Shown here: positions 48,647 through 55,853 of the stretch, piece after piece
Layout of the letters: every line of letters starts with the position of its first letter
How positions within the stretch are numbered: position 1 is the first letter of the stretch
Source of the DNA: Anaeromyxobacter paludicola
Lineage (GTDB): Bacteria > Myxococcota > Myxococcia > Myxococcales > Anaeromyxobacteraceae
DNA length: 64,000 bases
Direction: 5' to 3'
Assembly: GCF_023169965.1 (NCBI RefSeq)
Contig: NZ_AP025592.1
Location: forward strand, 806,001-870,000
The notes under the pieces: generated by a model
Databases searched by the model: none
Told to the model about the DNA's origin: nothing
What the model saw: only the letters and a program-made list of their open reading frames with translations
Program-made: the position numbers and the translations under genes

Positions 48647-49582
48647 TCAGGCCGAGAGCCGCTCGCCGGCCGCGAGCCGGGCCTCCGGCTCCGGGGCGGC
48701 TTGGCGCGGCGCCTTCGCCGGGCGGTCGAGCCGGTCGCCGTCGCGCACGGCGGAGGGCGGCGTGCGGAGGTCCCGGACCAGGCCCACGAGGGCGAGCCCG
48801 CGCAGGGCGTAGTAGGAGACGTCCACCTCCCACCAGAACCAGCCCTGGTTCGCGGTGGACTGGTAGTGGTGGTGGTTGTTGTGCCAGCCCTCGCCGAGCG
48901 TGAGGAGCGCGAGCAGGAGGCCGTTCCGCGAGTCGTCGGCCGTCGCGTAGCGGCGCCGCCCGAAGACGTGCGCCAGCGAGTTGATGCAGAACGTGCCGTG
49001 CCAGAGGAAGACCGTCGAGACGAAGTAGCCCCAGAGCAGCGCCGGCCAGCCGCCCGCGAGGTAGAGGGCGAGGGCGTAGAGGACGGGCGGGACGACGTGC
49101 CAGCGGTCGAGCCAGCGCAGCTCGGGGTAGCGCGCCATGTCCCGGATCCGGTCGAGCTTCGTCGCGTCGTAGCGCGTCGCCAGCACCCAGCCGACGTGGC
49201 TCCACCAGAAGCCGCGCTGCACCGGCGAGTGGATGTCGTCGGGCGTGTCGGAGAACCGGTGGTGGTCGCGGTGGTGCGCCGCCCACCAGAGCGGGCCCTT
49301 CTGCGTGCAGGTGGCGCCGAGCCAGCCCAGCGCGAACTGGAAGGCGCGCCCGGTGCGGTAGGCTCGGTGCGAGAAGTAGCGGTGGTAGCCGGCGGTGAGG
49401 CCGAACATGCGCAGGGCGTAGCTCGCGGCCGCGAGGGCGGCCCACTTCCACGCGAAGGGCGCGAGGAACGGCGTCGCGAGCGCCACGGCGTGGACGGCGA
49501 AGAAGGGCAGCGACTTGCCCCAGTGGATGCGGTCGAGGTGGCGGTCGTCCGGGGCGGCGGGGCGGAGGGGCTGGCTCGTCAT
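48647..49582 (-). CDS. Membrane fatty acid desaturase (acyl-CoA delta-9 type)
   Basis: The 311-residue protein has about four membrane helices and three histidine boxes that bind a di-iron centre: HRYFSH, HRDHH and HNNHH (in GEGWHNNHHHYQ). These match stearoyl-CoA delta-9 desaturases of myxobacteria, which adjust membrane fluidity using O2 and an electron donor. The C-terminal tail is charged and variable. An O2-dependent enzyme beside anaerobic traits indicates a facultative lifestyle. No ferredoxin or reductase gene is adjacent. Confidence 0.92.
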   Translation of the reverse strand: MTSQPLRPAAPDDRHLDRIHWGKSLPFFAVHAVALATPFLAPFAWKWAALAAASYALRMFGLTAGYHRYFSHRAYRTGRAFQFALGWLGATCTQKGPLWWAAHHRDHHRFSDTPDDIHSPVQRGFWWSHVGWVLATRYDATKLDRIRDMARYPELRWLDRWHVVPPVLYALALYLAGGWPALLWGYFVSTVFLWHGTFCINSLAHVFGRRRYATADDSRNGLLLALLTLGEGWHNNHHHYQSTANQGWFWWEVDVSYYALRGLALVGLVRDLRTPPSAVRDGDRLDRPAKAPRQAAPEPEARLAAGERLSA

Positions 49583-49765
49583 CGAGCGTCAGGTATGACG
49601 GATGGCTGTCACCGCCGCGTCATCCCGCCCGGCGCGCGCGCCGACGCCCCAACCGGTCCGCGGCGCGCGCCCGCCCGCCGGCTCCGACCCGGGGCGCCGG
49701 CGAACGAGCGCGCGTGCAGCCAGGCCCGGCGAGGTGCAGCTTTTCGCGTGGAGGAGGAGGGCGCG

Positions 49766-50167
49766 ATGCTGGGCGAGCAAGCGAGCGGCGGCGCGAACCT
49801 GCCGGTGGAGGGGGCCATCCGGCTCATCGCCGAGACGCTCCCGCTCGCCGGGTACGGGGGGATCCGCGCCGACCTTCCGGGCTGGGACTCGCCGGAGGTG
49901 ATCCACGGCGCCATGCGGGACCACCGCCCCAGCCTCTCCGCCGAGTCGCCCAAGACCGTCTACTTCGACGTGCTCGCGGCGGCGGGGCCGGTGAGCCTGG
50001 AGGACGTGGCGAGCCGCTGGCAGCTCTTCGCGAGCGCCGCCGAGCTCACCGAGGGGGAGTTCCACGTGGTGGTGCCGCGCTGGATCGGCGGGCGGGACGG
50101 GCGGCTCGTGGTGAAGCAGATCGCGGACCTGGTCGGGGTCCGCATCGGCTTCATCTGGGCGATCTGA
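49766..50167 (+). CDS. Hypothetical protein
   Basis: The 133-residue soluble protein starts at ATG 49766 behind GAGGAGGAGG. It has a VEGAIRLIAETLPLAGYGGIRADLPGW start and a WIGGRDGRLVVKQIADLVGVRIGFIWAI end, with no Cys. I recognise no family. It lies about 180 bp from the divergent desaturase gene and 24 bp before a convergent cytochrome gene. The ordered sequence and good ribosome binding site make it a real gene. Confidence 0.7.
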   Translation: MLGEQASGGANLPVEGAIRLIAETLPLAGYGGIRADLPGWDSPEVIHGAMRDHRPSLSAESPKTVYFDVLAAAGPVSLEDVASRWQLFASAAELTEGEFHVVVPRWIGGRDGRLVVKQIADLVGVRIGFIWAI

Positions 50168-50190
50168 CCCCTGCCCGCTCGCTCGGCCGC

Positions 50191-51039
50191 CTACCAGGGG
50201 CTGCGGAGCGGCCCGGCGGGGGGCTCCTCCTCGCGCCGCTCCTCCTGGCGCGGCAGCGGTCCGGCGGCGTCGATGGCGACCAGGAAGGCGGCGATCCGCG
50301 CCGGGGCGCCCTCCGCCGGTGGCGCGGCCCCGAGCCGGTGGGCCTCGGCGAGCCCGTGGGCCTTGATGCGCGGCTCGAGCCCGGCGCGCAGGCGCTCGGC
50401 CACCCGCGTCAGCTCCGGGCCTCGCTCGCCGCCCACCCCCCGGACGCGGTGGCACCCGAGGCACTGCCCGGCGAAGTCGTCGGCGCCGAGCCGGGCGGCG
50501 TCCCCGGTGCCGGGCGGCAGGCGGAGCGCCCGCCCGAAGCTCCGGTCCCACGCGAGCACGTCCACCTCGACCGCCCCCTCCACCCACCAGAAGCGGATCC
50601 GCGGGTCCGTCTCGAGGCCCGGCCAGTCGAGGTTGGGCCAGGCGAGGCGCAGCGCGGGCAGCGGCTTCCCGTCGGCGCGATCCGCGAGGACCGGCTGGAG
50701 CTGGCGCACGACCGAGAGCGGGATCGCGGCCAGGTAGCCGTCGCGCGCGCGCACCGCCGCGGTGTCGGCGCCGCGCTCGAGCGCCACCTCGTCGCGCAGC
50801 ACCGCCGCGAGCGACACGCCCTCCACCTCGACGGCGCGCCCGGTCCGCGGGTCCTGGGCGCGGAAGGCGCGGCGGGGCAGCCGCCCGAGGTCCGAGGTCC
50901 CGAAGACGAAGGGGCCGTTCTCCACCCGCCCCTTCACGGTGAGGGCCGGGGCGCCGGAGGGCGGGCGCGGGCGCGGCGCGCCGCAAGCGAGGAGCGCGCC
51001 GGCGGCGAGCGCGGCGGCGAGCGCGGAGGGCTTCCTCAC
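50191..51039 (-). CDS. Cytochrome c lipoprotein with a molybdopterin-domain-like N-terminal half
   Basis: The 282-residue protein has a lipoprotein signal (lipobox LLAC, Cys19). A central beta-rich region (about 33-170, ALTVKGRVENGPFVFGTSDLGRLP) resembles the sulfite-oxidase-type molybdopterin fold. A single heme-binding CLGCH (about 190) follows, with a short cytochrome tail. The middle region has no Cys that could ligate Mo, so it may be a non-catalytic version of the fold. It would sit in the periplasm attached to a membrane. A MoaB-like gene is two genes away. Confidence 0.7.
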   Translation of the reverse strand: MRKPSALAAALAAGALLACGAPRPRPPSGAPALTVKGRVENGPFVFGTSDLGRLPRRAFRAQDPRTGRAVEVEGVSLAAVLRDEVALERGADTAAVRARDGYLAAIPLSVVRQLQPVLADRADGKPLPALRLAWPNLDWPGLETDPRIRFWWVEGAVEVDVLAWDRSFGRALRLPPGTGDAARLGADDFAGQCLGCHRVRGVGGERGPELTRVAERLRAGLEPRIKAHGLAEAHRLGAAPPAEGAPARIAAFLVAIDAAGPLPRQEERREEEPPAGPLRSPW

Positions 51040-51099
51040 CGCGCGCCTCCCGGGTTATCTTCGCCGCGAGTCAAGCCCGCGAACGGAGGAGCAGCGCGA

Positions 51100-51309
51100 A
51101 TGGCCCGTGCATTCATCGGCGACCTGGAGTGCCAGGTGAACGTGGACAAGGACCTCGGCGACAGCTGGGCGGTCTCGGTGGTCCCGCCGCCCCGCTCCGG
51201 GAAGGCGCCGCTGGTCGTGAAGCTGCAGGGCGAGGACCGGGAGAAGGTCGCCAAGGGCGCGCTCGAGGTCCTGCAGAAGGCCGGACAGATCGACCGCTTC
51301 GAGCCGTAG
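51100..51309 (+). CDS. Small conserved-looking hypothetical protein
   Basis: The 69-residue protein starts at ATG 51100 behind GGAGGAGC. It reads like a compact alpha/beta domain (ECQVNVDKDLGDSWAVSVVPPP, APLVVKLQGEDREKVAKGALEVLQKAG). It has one Cys and no hydrophobic segment. No family is recognised. It is divergent from the cytochrome lipoprotein and its stop lies 2 nt from the convergent MoaB-like gene. Confidence 0.7.
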   Translation: MARAFIGDLECQVNVDKDLGDSWAVSVVPPPRSGKAPLVVKLQGEDREKVAKGALEVLQKAGQIDRFEP

Positions 51310-51310
51310 C

Positions 51311-52060
51311 TCACGGCCCCTCGCTCCGGATCACCGCGCCCGGCGGCAGGAGCGCCAGCAGGGCCTCCCGGGCCGACGCCACCCGCGCCGCGTCCTTCGA
51401 CTCGATCGTGACCTTGACCCGGTGGTCGGCCCCGTCGAAGCGCGGGTAGCTGCCGATCTCCACCTCGGGGTGCGCCCGCACCACCTCGTCGAGGAAGGGC
51501 GCGAGCCGGTCCTCGCCGAGCCCGAGGTAGAGGCTCGCGAGGCGGAAGGGCGCCGTGGCGAGCGCCGGCAGGAAGCGGTCGAGCTGCGCCCGGAAGAACT
51601 GCGGCACGCCCGGCAGCATCACCACGTTCTCGACCTGCAGGACCGGGAAGCCGCCGCCCACGAGCACGGTGCCCTCGGGCACGTCGGCCATGCGGAGGAC
51701 CGGCTCGGGCGCCTCGGCGCTGCCGGTCCACTTCTCGTGCCCGGCCCGGAGGAGGTCCACGAGCGCGGGATCGCGCCGGAGCGGACGGCCGAGCGCGCGC
51801 GCCACCGCGGGGACGGTCACGTCGTCGTGGGTGGGGCCGATCCCGCCGGAGGTGAAGACCCAGGCGCGGCGGCGCCGCTCCCGGTCCACCGCCTCGACGA
51901 TGTCGTCCAGGTGATCCGGCAAGGTGCAGATGACGGCGAGCCGCACGCCGGCCGCGCGCAGGGCGCGGGTCGCGTAGGGCCCGTTCTCGTCCTGCACCTT
52001 GGCGGTGAGCACCTCGTTGCCCACCACCAGGAGCGCCGCGGTCGGTGTCTCCCGGTCCAC
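51311..52060 (-). CDS. MoaB/CinA N-terminal-type molybdopterin-binding domain protein
   Basis: The 249-residue protein matches the N-terminal (COG1058/MPTb) half of CinA: LLVVGNEVLTAKVQDENGPYATRALRAAGV, VFTSGGIGPTHDDVTV and VVMLPGVPQFF. It lacks the C-terminal nicotinamide-nucleotide deamidase half. Related proteins bind molybdopterin or act as pyrophosphatases on NAD-type nucleotides, so either role is possible. GTG 52060 is used. It precedes nothing obviously related to molybdenum except the heme lipoprotein at 50191-51039. Confidence 0.8.
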   Translation of the reverse strand: MDRETPTAALLVVGNEVLTAKVQDENGPYATRALRAAGVRLAVICTLPDHLDDIVEAVDRERRRRAWVFTSGGIGPTHDDVTVPAVARALGRPLRRDPALVDLLRAGHEKWTGSAEAPEPVLRMADVPEGTVLVGGGFPVLQVENVVMLPGVPQFFRAQLDRFLPALATAPFRLASLYLGLGEDRLAPFLDEVVRAHPEVEIGSYPRFDGADHRVKVTIESKDAARVASAREALLALLPPGAVIRSEGP

Positions 52061-52093
52061 GCCTTCGTGGATAGCGCAGGCCCGCGCGGCCGG

Positions 52094-52738
52094 CTACCGC
52101 AGGCCGTCGATCGACTCCAAGAGGGCGGCGGTGACCGCCTCGGGCGTGCCCTCCCCGTCCACCACCGCCACCCGCTCCCCGGACGCCTCCACCCGGGCCA
52201 GGGCGAGCCGGTAGGCGCGGGCCACCTTCCGCTGGAAGGCGGGGACCTCGAAGATCTCGCGCTCCGCCGACGCGGCGTAGCGGCGGGCCAGCGCGGTGCG
52301 CGGCGAGACCTCGAGGAAGAGCGTCAGGTCGGGGGGCCGGGCGCGGGCGTTCAGCGCCGCCACCCAGGCCATGTCGCCCGTGGTGATCGACTGGTACGCC
52401 AGGCTGGACAGGGTGTAGCGGTCGCAGACCACGTCGGCGCCGCGCGCCAGGGCCGGCAGGATCTCGGCCTGGAGGTGGTCGAGCCGGTCCGCGGCGAAGA
52501 GGAGCGCCAGGGCGGACGGATCGAGCTCCTCGCCCCCGCCGCCCCGCAGCCGCCCCGAGAGCACGAGCCGCGCCTGCTGGCCCACCGGCCCGCGCGAGGG
52601 CTCGGCCGTGACCCGCACCTCGCGGCCGCGGGCCCGCAGCGCCTGCGCGAGCCGCTCGGCCTGGGTGGTGGTCCCGGAGCCGTCGAGCCCCTCGAGGACG
52701 AGGAAGCGCCCCGCCCCCTTCCCCCGTCCCCGGCTCAC
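52094..52738 (-). CDS. tmk: Thymidylate kinase with an atypical P-loop
   Basis: The 214-residue protein phosphorylates dTMP to dTDP. Family signatures include FLVLEGLDGSGTTTQAERL, the DR motif in VCDRYTLSSLAYQ and the LID region with SAEREIFE. The P-loop reads GLDGSGTT where GxxGxGKT is expected, so Walker lysine is replaced by Thr23; the codon (ACC) is clear. GTG 52738 overlaps the stop of the small membrane protein upstream (GTGA). Whether other residues compensate cannot be judged from sequence. Confidence 0.88.
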   Translation of the reverse strand: MSRGRGKGAGRFLVLEGLDGSGTTTQAERLAQALRARGREVRVTAEPSRGPVGQQARLVLSGRLRGGGGEELDPSALALLFAADRLDHLQAEILPALARGADVVCDRYTLSSLAYQSITTGDMAWVAALNARARPPDLTLFLEVSPRTALARRYAASAEREIFEVPAFQRKVARAYRLALARVEASGERVAVVDGEGTPEAVTAALLESIDGLR

Positions 52739-53100
52739 GCGTCGAGCCTCAGCTCGCGCCGGAGCGCCTGGAGCCGGACGAACTCGGCGTCCTCGACGCG
52801 CATCAGCGCGCGCGCCCGCAGGAAGGCGGCCGTGGCGAGGGCGGCGAGCACCAGGGCCGCCGCCAGCGCGAGGTAGAAGAAGAGCGGCGGGCCCTTGAAG
52901 AAGACCTTGTGCCGCGGCCCCCAGCGGTCGTAGGCGAGCTTGATCGACAGCCCGGCGGAGATGAAGGCGGCGAAGCCGACCAGGGCGCCCTTGCGGACGA
53001 AGTCGATCGAGCGGCGGGTGGAGAGGCGCGCGGCCAGCGCGTCGTGCTCGGCGCGCAGCGAGGCGGCGCCGGTGGCCTGCGAAGATGGGGTGGTGCTCAT
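52735..53100 (-). CDS. Small membrane protein, two helices
   Basis: The 121-residue protein has two hydrophobic helices (about 38-55 and 73-95). A charged N-terminus and a short charged C-terminal helix flank them (FVRLQALRRELRLDA). It overlaps tmk by 4 nt. No family is recognised. It is coupled to tmk and 12 nt downstream of thrC, giving a thrC-membrane protein-tmk transcription unit. Confidence 0.7.
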   Translation of the reverse strand: MSTTPSSQATGAASLRAEHDALAARLSTRRSIDFVRKGALVGFAAFISAGLSIKLAYDRWGPRHKVFFKGPPLFFYLALAAALVLAALATAAFLRARALMRVEDAEFVRLQALRRELRLDA

Positions 53101-53112
53101 TCGGGGCGGACT

Positions 53113-54471
53113 CTACCCGCGGCCGAAACGAGCCGCAATCGCGTCCTCGACGCCGGCCAGGGTCGGCGCGACCCGGACCGAGCGGTTGGCGAGGCGCGGC
53201 GCCACGCCCTCGAGCGTCCCCTCGTGGTAGCCGACCTTGAACTCGGAGAACTTGAGGCCGTGCGCGGTGCTGATGACCACCACCCGCTCGCCCCTCCGGA
53301 TCGTCCCGCGGGCGGCCAGCTTCTCCAGCACGGCCAGCGCCACCCCGGTGTGGGGGCAGGCGAAGGCGCCGGCGCGGTCGGCGCGGGCCGCGGCGTCGGC
53401 GAGCTCCTGCTCGCTCGCCTGCTCGACCAGCCCGTCGAGCGCGGCGAGGGCCCGCAGCGCCCGCTTCGCCGACACCGGCGCGCCGATCTGGATGGCCGAG
53501 GCGAGGGTCTTGCGGGCCTGCACCGGCACCACCTCCACCTCCGGGCCCGGCTTGCGGCCCGCCGCCGTCACGGCGAGGTAGAGCGGGTTGGCGTGCTCGG
53601 CCTGCGCCACCACCAGCCGCGGCAGCCGCTCGACGAGGCCGAGCTCCTTCATCATCGCGAAGCCCTTCCCCACCGCGCTCGCGTTCCCGAGGTTGCCGCC
53701 GGGGATCACGATCCAGTCGGGGGAGCGCCAGCCGAGCTGCTGGGCGAGCTCGAGCGAGAGCGTCTTCTGCCCCTCGATCCGGAGCGAGTTCATCGAGTTG
53801 GCGAGGTAGATGTCGGGGGTCTGCGAGAGCTCCTGGACCACCTTCATGCAGCCGTCGAAGTCGGTGTCGAGCTCGAGCACCAGCGCGCCGTTGGCGATGG
53901 GCTGGACGAGCTGCGCGGTCGAGACCTTGCCGCGCGGCAGGAGCACCACGCTCGGGATGCCGGCCGCGGCGCAGTAGGCGGCGAGCGCGGCGCTGGTGTC
54001 GCCGGTCGAGGCGCAGGCCACGGCGCGGATCGCCTTCCCGCGGGCCCGCATCTCCTTCACCGCCGAGACGAGGACCGTCATCCCGAGGTCCTTGAACGAG
54101 CCGGTGTGGGTGACGCCGCACTCCTTGAGCCAGACGTCGTCGAGCCCGAGCTCCGCGGCGTAGCGGTCGAGCCGGAGCAGCGGGCTGCCCCCCTCGTACA
54201 TCGAGACCACGTTCTCCTCGGCGAGCTGCGGGTAGACCCACTCCTTCTTGCCCCAGACTCCGGAGCCGAGCGGCCAGGCGCCGCCGCGGAACCGCGCCTC
54301 GAAGAGCGCCTTCCAGGCCTCGGCCGGGCGCTGCTTCAGGGCGTCGAGGTCGTGCTCCACCTCGAGCAGCCCGCCGCAGCGGGCGCACCGGTAGACCACC
54401 TCGGTGAGGGGGGCGTGGAAGTCGCAGCCGTCGGCGCAGCGGAAGCGGGCGGAGAAGGTCGGGGTGGGCAT
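53113..54471 (-). CDS. thrC: Threonine synthase
   Basis: The 452-residue PLP enzyme converts O-phosphohomoserine to threonine. An N-terminal zinc-ribbon-like piece carries paired Cys ([25 protein letters not shown]). The PLP-binding Lys is in [14 protein letters not shown], and the phosphate-binding SxxN/GGN region is in [16 protein letters not shown]. The 450-residue length matches the longer thrC class. ATG 54471 gives the natural start; a longer in-frame ORF begins 20 residues earlier. A small membrane protein follows in the operon. Confidence 0.93.
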   Translation of the reverse strand: MPTPTFSARFRCADGCDFHAPLTEVVYRCARCGGLLEVEHDLDALKQRPAEAWKALFEARFRGGAWPLGSGVWGKKEWVYPQLAEENVVSMYEGGSPLLRLDRYAAELGLDDVWLKECGVTHTGSFKDLGMTVLVSAVKEMRARGKAIRAVACASTGDTSAALAAYCAAAGIPSVVLLPRGKVSTAQLVQPIANGALVLELDTDFDGCMKVVQELSQTPDIYLANSMNSLRIEGQKTLSLELAQQLGWRSPDWIVIPGGNLGNASAVGKGFAMMKELGLVERLPRLVVAQAEHANPLYLAVTAAGRKPGPEVEVVPVQARKTLASAIQIGAPVSAKRALRALAALDGLVEQASEQELADAAARADRAGAFACPHTGVALAVLEKLAARGTIRRGERVVVISTAHGLKFSEFKVGYHEGTLEGVAPRLANRSVRVAPTLAGVEDAIAARFGRG

Positions 54472-54589
54472 GCGCGCTCCGGGAGAACGGTGGGGGTCGG
54501 ACACTTTGCCGGGAGCGGAAAGCGAGCGCAAGGGGGTCCCGCGCGGCCCTGCGCGGGGGCGGTCGCGGCGCCGCCGCGGCCGCGGCGCG

Positions 54590-55132
54590 CTAGCCGGAGC
54601 GGCTCCGCCGCGCCCCGCAGGCGATACAGCGCTCCCCCTCGCCCGGCGTGCCGCAGCTCGGGCACGGGACCGGCGCGGCGCGCGGCGCGACGGGCGCGAC
54701 CGGGTGGAGCACGGGGAGGCGCATGCCGCAGCGGCCGCAGAGCAGCTCGCCCGGGCTGGCCGGCGTGCGGCAGTACCGGCAGACGAGCACCGCCGGCACG
54801 GCCGTGGGCCGGTCGCCCGGGATCACGTCGGCGAGCGTGGGCTCGAAGTCGGCCAGCCGCTCGGCCGGGACCTCCACCGCCGCCGCGGCCGTCGGCTCGA
54901 GGTCGGGGATGGGCGCCGGCGCGGCGGCGCTCGCCTCGAAGCGGGTCGGCTCGAGCTCGGCGATCGGGGCCACCGCTCCCGACCGCGCCTCGTCGAGGGC
55001 GGTGGGCTCGAGCCACGCCTCGGGCGGCGCGGTCACCTCCCCGCCGGCGGGCCCGGGCCGGAACCGCTTGCCGCAGACCTCGCACTCGTCGGGCGAGACC
55101 TGGGCGTGCTCGCAGACCGGACAGACGATCAT
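54590..55132 (-). CDS. Zinc-ribbon protein with four EPT repeats
   Basis: The 180-residue protein has three C4 zinc ribbons (Cys 4/7/17/20, 118/121/132/135 and 157/160/169/172). Between the first two is a Pro/Ala linker holding four (L/F)EPT motifs with Thr at 44, 63, 81 and 99, spaced 18-19 residues apart. Regular EPT motifs look like phosphothreonine docking sites for FHA domains, but this is inference. Its ATG 55132 is 9 bp downstream of the pcm stop, and both genes run on the minus strand. The role may be a scaffold or a regulatory adaptor. Confidence 0.8.
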   Translation of the reverse strand: MIVCPVCEHAQVSPDECEVCGKRFRPGPAGGEVTAPPEAWLEPTALDEARSGAVAPIAELEPTRFEASAAAPAPIPDLEPTAAAAVEVPAERLADFEPTLADVIPGDRPTAVPAVLVCRYCRTPASPGELLCGRCGMRLPVLHPVAPVAPRAAPVPCPSCGTPGEGERCIACGARRSRSG

Positions 55133-55141
55133 GGCGCCATC

Positions 55142-55789
55142 CTAGCAGAGCCCCGCCCCCGGACCGGTTCCCCCACGGGTGAGCGGCACGAACCGCACCG
55201 GGATGGTGCTCTTGACGGTGAGCTCGCCCGGCCCCGAGCGCTCGACCAGCGCCAGCACCTGGGAGTCGGCCTCCTGGCTGCCGATCGGCACGACCATCAC
55301 GCCGCCGGGCGCGAGCTGGGCGGCGAGCTCCTCCGGCAGCTCGTCCGGCGCCGCGGTCACCAGGATCCGGTCGAAGGGCGCCTGCTCCGGCCAGCCCCGG
55401 CTGCCGTCCCCGATCCGGAGCCGCACGTTGCGGAGCCCGAGCTCGCCGAGGAGCACCTGCGCCGCCCGGGCCGCCAGCTCCGGCACGATCTCGACGGAGA
55501 AGACCTCGCGGGCGAGCAGGGCGAGGACCGCGGTCTGGAACCCGGAGCCGGTGCCGATCTCGAGGACGCGCTCCTCCCCGCCGAGCCGGAGGAGCTGGGT
55601 CATGTAGCCCACGATGAAGGGCTGCGAGATGGTCTGGCCGTGGCCGATCGGCAGCGGCCGATCCTCCTCCACGTCGGAGCGGCGGGCGCCCGGGACGAAG
55701 CGGCCGCGGTCGAGCCGCGCCAGCGCGTCGAGCACGCGCTCGTCGGCGATGCCCTGCGCGCGCAGCCGCTCGATCTCGTGAGGCCCCAC
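55142..55789 (-). CDS. pcm: Protein-L-isoaspartate O-methyltransferase
   Basis: The 215-residue SAM-dependent enzyme repairs isoaspartyl damage in proteins. It has the PIGHGQTISQPFIVGYMTQLL substrate motif. SAM-binding VLEIGTGSGFQTAVLALL and the later ILVTAAPDELPEELAAQL motif are also present. GTG 55789 (VGPHEIERLRAQGI) gives the family length; an upstream in-frame GTG at 55822 is also possible. It sits between recG and the zinc-ribbon gene. Confidence 0.92.
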   Translation of the reverse strand: MGPHEIERLRAQGIADERVLDALARLDRGRFVPGARRSDVEEDRPLPIGHGQTISQPFIVGYMTQLLRLGGEERVLEIGTGSGFQTAVLALLAREVFSVEIVPELAARAAQVLLGELGLRNVRLRIGDGSRGWPEQAPFDRILVTAAPDELPEELAAQLAPGGVMVVPIGSQEADSQVLALVERSGPGELTVKSTIPVRFVPLTRGGTGPGAGLC

Positions 55790-55853
55790 GCCGGGAGCAT
55801 AACGCGCCCGCCCCGCCCCCACCCCTCACCCCTCGGCGGGGCAGCCCGGGACC

